Shown piece by piece: positions 1 through 6,408 of a stretch of DNA of 7,051 nucleotides. The notes under the pieces were generated by a model. It saw only the letters and a program-made list of their open reading frames with translations. It was not told the DNA's origin and ran no database searches. This stretch comes from Bryobacteraceae bacterium. GTDB lineage: Bacteria; Acidobacteriota; Terriglobia; Bryobacterales; Bryobacteraceae. The stretch covers positions 1-7,051 of the forward strand of contig JACMLA010000215.1 of assembly GCA_014379815.1 (NCBI GenBank), given 5' to 3'. The first letter of the stretch is position 1. The number at the start of each line of letters is the position of its first letter. Position numbers and translations under genes: made by a program.

Positions 1-216
1 CGTCTAATCAAGGAATCGCCCGAGCTACGTGGAATTCCCGTGGTGATTCTTACTACATCAGCAGCCGAAAGCGACGTTGCGCGAGCTTACGATTGCAACG
101 CGAACAGCTTCCTCGTGAAGCCGGTAGACTACATCCAGTTCAGGGAATTGATGGATACGCTGGGCTTTTACTGGCTTGCATGGAACCGAAACCCCAATGA
201 TGGAGACCGCAAATGA
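1..216 (+). CDS. Response regulator receiver protein, Rcp1-like, 3' part only
   Basis: The window opens inside this gene; 71 codons and the TGA stop are present. What is visible is the C-terminal half of a phospho-receiver (CheY-like) domain: a beta-4 strand ending in VVILTTS, whose first Thr (visible residue 18) is the conserved switch Thr/Ser, then the FLVKPVD motif with the invariant Lys (visible residue 40), then the last helix. The phospho-accepting Asp would lie upstream. The LTTS plus N-x-FLVKPVD pattern and the aromatic FYWLAWN tail match the Rcp1 family of stand-alone response regulators, which commonly accept phosphate from phytochrome-type or hybrid histidine kinases in the cytoplasm. 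No DNA-binding domain follows, so it acts by protein interaction. The next gene, another receiver protein, starts 18 nt after the stop, so the two are probably co-transcribed. The partner kinase is probably encoded just upstream, outside the window. Confidence 0.9.
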   Translation, partial: RLIKESPELRGIPVVILTTSAAESDVARAYDCNANSFLVKPVDYIQFRELMDTLGFYWLAWNRNPNDGDRK

Positions 217-234
217 CAGGATTTTACAAACAAA

Positions 235-1272
235 ATGGTTACGGCCGATAGCACCCTGACACTTCAGTCCCTCGATGGATTTATGCAAACCACGCACCAG
301 CTTCTGCTGGTCGAGGACGAAGAAGCGCATGCGGAGGTTGTTCGGCGAGCGTTTGAACCTCATTCCGAACTGTTCCATTTGACTGTAGTCTCGACACTGC
401 AGGAAGCTGCAGAGGCGCTGGATACGCTCACGTTTTCATTGGTCATTGCAGACTGGAATTTGCCGGATGGACATGGAATTGAACTTCTGTCGGGGACACG
501 AGTTGTCCCACTTTTGCTGATGACCAGCCACGGGAATGAGCAACTGGCGGTAGACGCACTAAGACGCGGCGCGGTGGACTACGTCGTAAAATCCGACACT
601 ACCCTCAGAGACATGCCGCATATCGCAACGCGAGCGATTCGGCATTGGGACACAATCGTGTCTCGCCAACACGTCGAAGATGAACTCCGCCGCAGTGAAG
701 AGAAGTTCCGTTCGCTCTCCGACTTCTCGCCCGTCGGAATTTTCTACACCAACCTCGCAGGGCTGTGTCTCTACACCAATCGGGCTTTACGGACTATCAC
801 CGGTCTAACTCTCCAAGAGAGTCTGGGTGCGGGCTGGACCGACACAATTCATCCAGATGACCGGGAGCGCGTAGCAGAACAATGGAATCGGTGCGTGGAG
901 GCGCGGGACTCGTTTGCTCTGGAGTTTCGATTTTCCAGGCTCGACGGCACGGACCGGTGGGTTTTGGCCAGGCTACAACCTGTGGTCGTAGACGGCAATA
1001 TAGTCGGGTATGTTGGAACCGATGAGGACATTACAGACCGGAAAGGAGTTGAAGATCAACTAACGGCACGCCTGCGCAGTAGGGAATTGTTGCTGGAGGA
1101 ATTGTGCCTAAGCGTAACCAGCAGTGTGCAGGTCTTCGGCAGACTTCTGGAATCGCAGAGGAGTGAAGTGACGAATCTGGAAACTGATGCGATGCAACGG
1201 GAAGGCCAAACTTGCATTCAGGCTCTTTCCTTGCTCTGTGATCTTGTCCGCAAGTCCGGTTCGCCGACGTAA
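235..1272 (+). CDS. REC-PAS signalling protein with a degenerate HisKA_2-like C-terminus
   Basis: Cytoplasmic signalling protein of 345 residues. Residues 22-135 form a receiver domain with the acidic pair E27/D28, phospho-acceptor D73 (in IADWNLPDG), switch T97 and K119. A charged helical linker (about 136-157) leads to a PAS domain at about 158-270, with the PAS_3-type HPDD motif at 206-209 and a PAC ending DEDITDRK (263-270). The tail from 283 resembles the start of a HisKA_2 dimerisation helix (family form LLLKEIHHRVKNNLQ), but here it reads LLLEELCLSVTSSVQ (285-299), so both His are replaced and no HATPase domain follows. It therefore cannot be a histidine kinase as read; it more likely accepts phosphate or a PAS signal and passes it on by dimerisation. 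Start choice: ATG 235 has AGGA 13 nt upstream; the in-frame ATG 283 would put the receiver strand at residue 6 as is usual, but has only a close GGA. Both remain possible. Confidence 0.88.
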   Translation: MVTADSTLTLQSLDGFMQTTHQLLLVEDEEAHAEVVRRAFEPHSELFHLTVVSTLQEAAEALDTLTFSLVIADWNLPDGHGIELLSGTRVVPLLLMTSHGNEQLAVDALRRGAVDYVVKSDTTLRDMPHIATRAIRHWDTIVSRQHVEDELRRSEEKFRSLSDFSPVGIFYTNLAGLCLYTNRALRTITGLTLQESLGAGWTDTIHPDDRERVAEQWNRCVEARDSFALEFRFSRLDGTDRWVLARLQPVVVDGNIVGYVGTDEDITDRKGVEDQLTARLRSRELLLEELCLSVTSSVQVFGRLLESQRSEVTNLETDAMQREGQTCIQALSLLCDLVRKSGSPT

Positions 1273-1326
1273 ACAATTTCCAGCAACCGCAGCCAACAAA
1301 AAGCTCAACCGTGGCATCTCCGGTGT

Positions 1327-4300
1327 ATGCATCGGTTTTTGATTGCAGGTCTGTTGAGTGCGATGGCCTGTACTGCTGCGGTTCAGATCTCTCCTGTGCT
1401 CGTGAAAAGCGGCACTGCAAAGGCCGGTCTTACGAAAGTTCCGCTGCTGGTGCCGGAGATGCAATACAGCTTTCTGTACTCGCTTCCGGATCTGAAACGC
1501 CTCACCCAAGACAGCAGAGTTTCGATCGAAATCCGTCAGGGGGCTGCCGTCCTTGCGAAGAAGACTTTGCACGCCGGGGATCCCGACTTTTATGTCCAAA
1601 TTCGCGTACCAGGCAAGGGTGATGCGATCATCTCTGTCGCGCCTGGCAGCTACACCGGGACGTATTCCCTGCAAGTCAACAAGTGGCCTCTCTCGCGCCG
1701 TGTAAAGGCCGGACCTTCTCACCGCTGGCAGGATGCGATGGCTATCGATCCAGGAACCACAGTATTCGCGTACGGGGATGAAGCTGAGTACATTCCTGTG
1801 CCCGAAACGCCTCGACGGACCCGCGTCGAAGACCCGGTATCCACCGATTGGTTCCGGTTTGAATTCGACGGCATAAAACCCAAGCTGATCTTCTTTCAAG
1901 TGGAACTCACCGAACGCGACCAGGTACCCTCGAACGTCTCTGTTTTCCGGATTAAGGATGGAAAACCGGAGGAGTATTTCGAAGGCGAAGATCCTGTCAC
2001 GTTTCCTCATGAAGTACAGGCTCTGCCTGGCAACAAATTCACGCCCCGCATTCTTCGCGAGAAGGGCACATACTATGTGGCGATCCGGTCCAGTCATCCC
2101 GAATACAAGCTTCGGACCCGACTGTACGATCCACCGCCTTATAGCTCCCCGGAGCAAGCTGTTCGCACAGGCCTGGATTACATCCTGGCGGCGGGGGATT
2201 CGTGGCACGCCAACACTCCGCGCCGCGGGGGCACGATAGACCGTACCTCGTCAGTTCATCAGGAAACGTCGCTTTGTGTCGCTTGCCACGCGACGCACTT
2301 TCCGCAACGCGCCCAGCTCTACGCCGCGCGTAATGGCTATCCCGTCGTCCAACGGCAACAACTCCAGTTTCTGTCGGAACGCTTCTACAACAATCCCAGG
2401 CCTTTCTACGGTTTTGAAGAAACGGCGACCTGGGCTCGGATGATTAGCGCTGGGGCCAACGTACTTGGCCGCATGTCGCATCTGATGGATCTATTTGAAG
2501 CTCAGATTAGCGGCGAGCCCCGCAAGGCGTTTCATAAGGGGATCGCCGGCTACCTCGACGTTTACTACAAGGGTCGGGACAAGCTTCCATCGGATGAGAC
2601 CAATGGCAATACACCTTTAGTCAGCGCGCACGAAGTTGCCTGGTATGCGTGGACCGCTACCAAAGATCCCGCAATGGCTGACCGTATCGCCAGGGGTGAA
2701 GTGAAGAATGTGATTGATCTGTGCTACCAAACCCTCGCTCTGGCAGACATCGCGCCGGAGAAGTACCGTTCGGAAATCGCTGCCAATGCCCAGCGTCTTC
2801 TGTCGCTGCAGCGAGCAGACGGACAGTGGTCCTCGCAATTCGACGCCAAACAGCCGTCTGCGGAGTTTCAGACAGGCCACGCTCTTTGGGCTTTGCACGA
2901 AGCGGGCGTGCCGATTACGAACGAGGGTGTCGCGAAGGGTCTGAAGTATCTGCTTGGCCGTCAGCAAGGCTTTGGCGGCTGGATGGACCCTCTGCAGTCA
3001 TTCGAGAATTTCCGTACGCCGTTCCGCGAGACTCAGATGTCGATTCTCGCTCTGAGTGCCTGGTATCCCAGGCCTACGCTGGCCCCCGGCTGGAACTCGC
3101 GGCCAACTCCAGGTCTGTCCGAAGATCCGGTTACTCTTCTGGAGCAGCTGGACGAAATCTGGGATGCACCATCGGCGGAAGTCAGAGGTCAGATCGAGGC
3201 AGCAACCCGCGCCAACGACGCGCTGATTCGCCAGGCCGCAACCGAGGCATTGGGGCGCCTGGGCATCTATTCGGATGCGTACCCCACACTGCTTGGCGAC
3301 CCTAGCAAGATGGTCCAGCGCACAGCTGCCTGGGCCTTGCGGCAGACCTATAGTCGTCATAGCGAAACACCGTCAGCCCCGCTTCTCGCCGCACTTTCCG
3401 CTTCCAGCGACCGAACACGGTGGGGTGCCAGCCGGGTTTTTGCTACTCACTTCGCTGCTCTCGCGACGCGCCCGGAAATCGCAGACGCGCTGCTCCTGCG
3501 CAACGCCGATGAAGTGCTAGCTACCCGCGTCAACGCCATTCGAGGCCTCTGGCAATTCTGGTTCTGGACGCCAGCGACGCCGGTGAAAGAGCGCATCGAG
3601 GACGCGCTGCTCGCCTCCCTGGGAAAATCCCGGAATGAATGGGTAACGCGCAATCTTGATCACGCGATCTACAACATCGCTGACGAAAACATCCGATATC
3701 TCTATAACAACTGGATCCCTCTCATCGCGGGAGAAGACGATCGCGCGCGAGCTGTGAAGGGCCGACTCGCCGTTGAGTCCCGCTTGGCCACCAAGTTCGC
3801 AAACTTACTTAAGAACGGTAGTACGGAATCCCAGCAGGCTCTTCTTGGCGCACTTACGGAGTTCCCGCTGCGTCGCGGTGATGTCTACAACCTGGACGCG
3901 GATCTGGGCACAGCCGGACCACCTGTCTACAATCGCATTGGCAACGATATTGAGCAGATTGCCTTTTTCGGTCAGAGCCGGGAACGCATGGCAGAGGCAA
4001 TCCTGCCGCTGCTCCACTCCAGCAACGCCGAGACCCGCCGTCTTGCTTCCAAGGCTGTTCTGCTGGTTCGGGAGATGCGATTTGCTGACGTCAACCGCAT
4101 CGCAGGACCTGCGGGACCGATCGCCGCGAAGGTTGCCATCGAAGTCGAAAGCGTACCCGAAGGGCTCGAAGTAGCACGCGTCCTAAAGCCTGCTCCACCG
4201 CCCACCGCTGGCACTCCGATCTCGTCGAACGGCAAAAGGGCAGCCGTTCCAGCCAAACTGGATGAGGCGTACTTTCGTGGGTATGTCGAGCCTATTCTGC

Positions 4301-4563
4301 AAAAGCGCGGCAAAGACGGATATGCCTGCGTGCATTGCCACGCGACACATACGCTCTTTGATGGCAACTGGAGTACCGTCAGGAACGTAGTAAACACGGC
4401 TGAACCGGAAAGCAGTCTGCTCCTTCGCAAGCCAACCTCGAGCTCAGAAACCGAAGGCATCGCGAACTCGGCAACTCTTGCTCACGGCGGCGGGGTTCGG
4501 TTTGCAAAGGATTCGCCGGAATATATAATCATCCTCGACTGGATTAAGGGCAGCAAGGAGTAA
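1327..4563 (+). CDS. Exported dihaem cytochrome c protein with alpha/alpha-toroid and HEAT repeats
   Basis: A 1078-residue exported protein. Residues 1-18 are a signal peptide (HR, then a hydrophobic core, cleavage about TAA|VQ; C15 is not in a canonical lipobox). Residues 165-268 look like a PPC-type beta-sandwich (DWFRFEFDG near 174, GTYYVAI near 250). A helical region from about 279 carries haem site 1, CVACH (317-321). Residues about 400-570 resemble the alpha/alpha-toroid repeats of squalene-hopene cyclases/prenyltransferases, with QW-like motifs QRADGQW (495-501) and QQGFGGW (546-552); no DXDD catalytic motif is visible, so I do not call it a cyclase. HEAT-like helical pairs follow (about 610-920, for example ALIRQAATEALGRLG at 632-646). 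After a Pro/Ala linker, residues 978-1078 form a cytochrome c domain with CVHCH (1001-1005), HGGGVRF (1053-1059) and SPEYIIILDWI, similar to planctomycete-type cytochrome domains. The likely role is periplasmic electron transfer or oxidation; the substrate is unknown. No clear ribosome binding site precedes ATG 1327. The next gene begins 21 nt after the stop. Confidence 0.9.
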   Translation: MHRFLIAGLLSAMACTAAVQISPVLVKSGTAKAGLTKVPLLVPEMQYSFLYSLPDLKRLTQDSRVSIEIRQGAAVLAKKTLHAGDPDFYVQIRVPGKGDAIISVAPGSYTGTYSLQVNKWPLSRRVKAGPSHRWQDAMAIDPGTTVFAYGDEAEYIPVPETPRRTRVEDPVSTDWFRFEFDGIKPKLIFFQVELTERDQVPSNVSVFRIKDGKPEEYFEGEDPVTFPHEVQALPGNKFTPRILREKGTYYVAIRSSHPEYKLRTRLYDPPPYSSPEQAVRTGLDYILAAGDSWHANTPRRGGTIDRTSSVHQETSLCVACHATHFPQRAQLYAARNGYPVVQRQQLQFLSERFYNNPRPFYGFEETATWARMISAGANVLGRMSHLMDLFEAQISGEPRKAFHKGIAGYLDVYYKGRDKLPSDETNGNTPLVSAHEVAWYAWTATKDPAMADRIARGEVKNVIDLCYQTLALADIAPEKYRSEIAANAQRLLSLQRADGQWSSQFDAKQPSAEFQTGHALWALHEAGVPITNEGVAKGLKYLLGRQQGFGGWMDPLQSFENFRTPFRETQMSILALSAWYPRPTLAPGWNSRPTPGLSEDPVTLLEQLDEIWDAPSAEVRGQIEAATRANDALIRQAATEALGRLGIYSDAYPTLLGDPSKMVQRTAAWALRQTYSRHSETPSAPLLAALSASSDRTRWGASRVFATHFAALATRPEIADALLLRNADEVLATRVNAIRGLWQFWFWTPATPVKERIEDALLASLGKSRNEWVTRNLDHAIYNIADENIRYLYNNWIPLIAGEDDRARAVKGRLAVESRLATKFANLLKNGSTESQQALLGALTEFPLRRGDVYNLDADLGTAGPPVYNRIGNDIEQIAFFGQSRERMAEAILPLLHSSNAETRRLASKAVLLVREMRFADVNRIAGPAGPIAAKVAIEVESVPEGLEVARVLKPAPPPTAGTPISSNGKRAAVPAKLDEAYFRGYVEPILQKRGKDGYACVHCHATHTLFDGNWSTVRNVVNTAEPESSLLLRKPTSSSETEGIANSATLAHGGGVRFAKDSPEYIIILDWIKGSKE
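4555..4560 (+). promoter_or_regulatory. Strong Shine-Dalgarno (AAGGAG) ahead of the sigma gene
   Basis: AAGGAG covers the last codons of the upstream cytochrome gene. It lies 8 nt before an ATG at 4569, an ideal distance, but that ATG is in a different frame from the sigma factor, whose only in-frame ATG is at 4585, 24 nt away. Either translation reaches the sigma gene by coupling or re-initiation, or the sequence hides an indel between 4569 and about 4600. Confidence 0.5.
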
Positions 4564-4584
4564 CGTTCATGCTGTCGCCCTTGC

Positions 4585-5133
4585 ATGCAATCTACCGAGG
4601 CCACTCACGAAGGGCAAGTTGTCGCAAATTTCCTCACCTCACCGGGGGAGAATACCTTTGCCGCGCTGTTCCGGATTCTGGCTCCGCAACTGGTCTCATT
4701 CTTTCGTGTACGCCGCTGCGAAAGCGCTCTTGCCGAAGACCTCACGCAGGAAGTCATGCTTTCCGTGTTTCGGCAAGGCCACACGCTGAGGGATCGCGAG
4801 TTCTTTCGGGCGTGGGTGTTCAGAATCGCTCGCAATGCGCTGCTCCAGCATCAGCGCCGGGAGGGGCGTCAGGTCCAGACCACAGGCCTGACTCCAGGAG
4901 TGCACGAAACCCGGGGAGCCACCATGGATCCTCTCGCGGGTTCACGCTTTGCCGAATGGATGTCGGTGTTGTCTGACGAGGAAAGCCAGATGATGATGTT
5001 CCGGTATGTGGAAGGGCTGGAGTACCACGAGATTGCCACGGTTCTTTCCATCCCACAGGGAACAGTGCAGTGGAAACTTCACAGCTGCCGCAAGAAGCTT
5101 GCCGTGTTTTGGAAAGAAGGGAGTATCGGATAG
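4585..5133 (+). CDS. RNA polymerase sigma factor, ECF (sigma-70) family
   Basis: A 182-residue ECF sigma factor, which directs RNA polymerase to a dedicated promoter set. Region 2 spans about 24-92: TFAALFRILAPQLVSFFRVR, the core-binding motif EDLTQEV (51-57), and the promoter-melting/-10-reading helix around FFRAWVFRIARN (73-84). A short variable linker (93-122) joins region 4 (about 123-173), with the acidic-aromatic YVEGLEYHEIA (141-151) and the -35-reading helix-turn-helix IPQGTVQWKLHSCRKKL (156-172). The length is typical for the family, with no extra C-terminal domain. The start at ATG 4585 is the first in-frame codon available after the upstream stop at 4563 (TTG, GTG and ATG checked). 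Its ribosome binding site is poor, so the N-terminal residues are uncertain. The stop overlaps by one base the GTG of the next gene, as expected for a translationally coupled partner such as an anti-sigma factor. Confidence 0.93.
   Translation: MQSTEATHEGQVVANFLTSPGENTFAALFRILAPQLVSFFRVRRCESALAEDLTQEVMLSVFRQGHTLRDREFFRAWVFRIARNALLQHQRREGRQVQTTGLTPGVHETRGATMDPLAGSRFAEWMSVLSDEESQMMMFRYVEGLEYHEIATVLSIPQGTVQWKLHSCRKKLAVFWKEGSIG
5117..5123 (+). promoter_or_regulatory. Ribosome binding site deciding the GTG 5133 start
   Basis: AAGGGAG lies 9 nt upstream of the GTG at 5133 that overlaps the sigma stop codon (TAGTG). This favours 5133 over an in-frame GTG at 5070, which would give a 63-nt overlap with the sigma gene and has no comparable site. 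Confidence 0.7.
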
Positions 5134-5531
5134 TGGAAGATCTGACGGACTGGGCAACACGGCTTGAGTCGGAAGGGACAAGGCTCCGTAACGCAATGCT
5201 TGCGGGTGACGACCGTGTCGAAGCGATGCTCTCGACGACGCTGCGCGAGCTGCATAAAGCGCAGCCCTCTAACGATACGCACTGGAGCGCGGGCCAAGCT
5301 CTCCTGCTGTTGCGATCTCTTCTGGTGCCTTTCTGTGGGGCAGGTGCTGCCAGTGCGACGATCGAACATGCGGTGAGGCGCTCGGCTGCCAATCGGATTC
5401 TTCGCAGTCACAACTGGGCGCTCTTCGTTCGCAACCTGAGCGAAGCGGTGGAATCGATTTGCGGCTCAGCTGCCGGCTGTCTGGTCGGCAAAGCTGGAAT
5501 GAGCTTCACGGTCGTGGACGAAGGAGTGTAG
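5133..5531 (+). CDS. Unknown 132-residue protein coupled to the sigma factor (candidate sigma regulator)
   Basis: I do not recognise this protein as a named family. Starting at GTG 5133 it has 132 residues. The N-terminal 45 residues are charged and probably helical (LTDWATRLESEGTRLRNAML, then LRELHKAQ). Residues 52-75 (AGQALLLLRSLLVPFCGAGAAS) are hydrophobic but contain Arg61, so a membrane segment is doubtful; a buried helix is as likely. The C-terminal third contains AVRRSAANRILRSHNWALFVRN in an amphipathic pattern and a small Gly/Cys-rich end (C110, C116). There is no HXXXCXXC zinc anti-sigma motif. Its one-base overlap with the sigma gene and its position before a 7TM protein make an anti-sigma or sigma-accessory role the first hypothesis, but that rests on position alone. 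A longer form from GTG 5070 is possible but less well supported. Confidence 0.72.
   Translation: MEDLTDWATRLESEGTRLRNAMLAGDDRVEAMLSTTLRELHKAQPSNDTHWSAGQALLLLRSLLVPFCGAGAASATIEHAVRRSAANRILRSHNWALFVRNLSEAVESICGSAAGCLVGKAGMSFTVVDEGV
5521..5526 (+). promoter_or_regulatory. Ribosome binding site deciding the TTG 5537 start
   Basis: AAGGAG lies over the last codons of the preceding gene and 10 nt upstream of the in-frame TTG 5537. This supports a TTG start 5 nt after the previous stop rather than the upstream in-frame TTG 5459, which would add a hydrophilic Arg-rich extension read from inside the neighbouring gene. Confidence 0.6.
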
Positions 5532-5536
5532 GCTCT

Positions 5537-6328
5537 TTGTCCGTTCCTTCGACGATCGACGTTCCTTCTGCATTCAATGCTCTTGCGTGGGCCATCGCGC
5601 TTGTCCTCTGCTGGAAAATCTACGCAGATGGAAAACGTGGAAGCACGATGCGGCTTTCCTGGTTTCTCATGACGTTGGCATGTGGCTTCTCAGTCCTGCG
5701 TCACGTTTTTCAGTTCTCGTTCCACTTGGTCGGCTGGGACACGACGTATCCCACGACCTGGGTGAGCCTGCGCCAGATTCCGATCATGCTCGCGCTGGTC
5801 TGCCTCACTGCCGGACTTCTGGCCATGCACCGGGCATTCACCGCGGTTGGTCTCAGCGGACGCCTTCGCTCCTTTGACCTTGCCTGGGCCGCGGGCGTTT
5901 TGCTCTTCATTCCGCTTATCTTTGCGGAGCGCGAAAACATGGCAGACTCGCACTCAGCATGGCCGGCAATACGCGCGTTGCAACTCGCCAGCCCACTTCT
6001 TCTGGCGGCTCCCGCGCTGGCTGGAATCGCATTGCACCGCATCAGCTTGGAAATGGGGGAAGGTCAACTAGCGCTGTCTCTGCGCTTTCTCGTGGCCTCC
6101 CTTATTGTGCGATTGGTAGCCCTGTGGATGTCTAATCAGTCCGCGTTCACTGACGCCGGCTGGATACACAACGTGGGCCAGATGCTGTTCTGGGCGGCCC
6201 ACTGGATCTTTTTGCTTGGCGTGTGGTATCGATGGCGCCTGACCGCGTCCGCCCGGACCATGACCGCCCGGTACGGTGCCGATCCAAAAGCGGAAGTGGA
6301 AGATCTCGTACGGTTAGCGCGACTCTGA
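5537..6328 (+). CDS. Seven-helix integral membrane protein of unknown function
   Basis: With the TTG 5537 start the product is 263 residues and strongly hydrophobic. I count seven membrane helices at about 12-29, 40-60, 81-100, 112-130, 148-166, 178-198 and 212-230. Positive charges sit in the 1-2 (KIYADGKRGSTMR), 3-4 (HRAFTAVGLSGRLRS) and 5-6 loops and in the C-terminal tail (YRWRLTASARTMTARYG), which by the positive-inside rule predicts N-out, C-in topology, as in 7TM sensor proteins. The C-terminal 33 residues are cytoplasmic and end in a charged helix (AEVEDLVRLARL) that could contact a partner. Histidines in or near helices (H56, H98, H167, H222) could bind haem or metal, but this is speculative. 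It is third in the sigma cassette, so a membrane sensor or anchor for sigma control is a reasonable guess. An internal ATG at 5648 has GGAA nearby but would remove helix 1. No named family is recognised. Confidence 0.75.
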   Translation: MSVPSTIDVPSAFNALAWAIALVLCWKIYADGKRGSTMRLSWFLMTLACGFSVLRHVFQFSFHLVGWDTTYPTTWVSLRQIPIMLALVCLTAGLLAMHRAFTAVGLSGRLRSFDLAWAAGVLLFIPLIFAERENMADSHSAWPAIRALQLASPLLLAAPALAGIALHRISLEMGEGQLALSLRFLVASLIVRLVALWMSNQSAFTDAGWIHNVGQMLFWAAHWIFLLGVWYRWRLTASARTMTARYGADPKAEVEDLVRLARL

Positions 6329-6335
6329 ATTAATT

Positions 6336-6368
6336 TCCGACTGAAGCCAACAAAATAAGGTAGTCGGA
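6336..6368 (+). promoter_or_regulatory. 7-bp perfect inverted repeat (operator or weak terminator candidate)
   Basis: TCCGACT at 6336-6342 is the exact reverse complement of AGTCGGA at 6362-6368, with 19 nt between the arms. It begins 7 nt after the membrane protein stop. The right arm overlaps the putative -35 hexamer of the receptor gene, which would suit an operator. As a terminator it is weak: the loop is long and only a broken T-rich stretch (TCTTTCTTT) follows. Confidence 0.4.
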
Positions 6369-6393
6369 CATCTTTCTTTGCTGTAGCTAAATA
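6365..6393 (+). promoter_or_regulatory. Weak promoter candidate for the TonB receptor gene
   Basis: CGGACA (6365-6370, 4 of 6 to TTGACA) and TAAATA (6388-6393, 3 of 6 to TATAAT) are separated by 17 nt and end 15 nt before the GTG start. The match to housekeeping consensus is poor. An ECF-type promoter is equally possible, and I cannot define its motif from one site. Confidence 0.25.
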
Positions 6394-6397
6394 CTTT

Positions 6398-6403
6398 GTG
6401 AGG
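6398..6403 (+). promoter_or_regulatory. Ribosome binding site of the TonB receptor
   Basis: GTGAGG lies 5 nt before the GTG start codon at 6409. It supports that start, which also places a complete signal peptide at the N-terminus. Confidence 0.55.
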
Positions 6404-6408
6404 TTTCC

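Noticed and set aside
1244..1275. Promoter between the REC-PAS gene and the cytochrome gene (TTGTCC...TAAACA)
   Set aside because: The spacing is 20 nt and the match poor; not enough to call.
1273..1326. Terminator between 1272 and 1327
   Set aside because: No stem with a following T-run could be found in this 54-nt gap.
1108..2208. Long open frame of 366 codons on the minus strand
   Set aside because: It lies opposite two well-supported plus-strand genes with signal peptide, PAS and beta-sandwich features; its translation is Arg-rich and shows no recognisable domain.
2560..3080. Reading the toroid region as a functional squalene-hopene cyclase
   Set aside because: No DXDD motif was seen, the protein is exported and carries c-type haem motifs; only the fold resemblance is retained.
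2721..3305. 194-codon plus-strand frame inside the cytochrome/toroid gene
   Set aside because: Arg/Ser-rich out-of-frame translation of a clearly coding region with conserved QW-like motifs.
4569..4976. 135-codon plus-strand frame with a perfect ribosome binding site
   Set aside because: It overlaps the sigma gene in another frame and its product is a low-complexity Ser/Arg/His mixture; kept only as a start-site oddity.
4820..5392. 190-codon open frame on the minus strand
   Set aside because: It is antisense to the sigma factor region 4 and the coupled small gene; its Ser/Arg-rich translation has no domain character.
5133..5531. Calling the sigma-coupled protein a zinc anti-sigma factor
   Set aside because: No HXXXCXXC motif and no clean membrane segment; only the gene position supports such a role.
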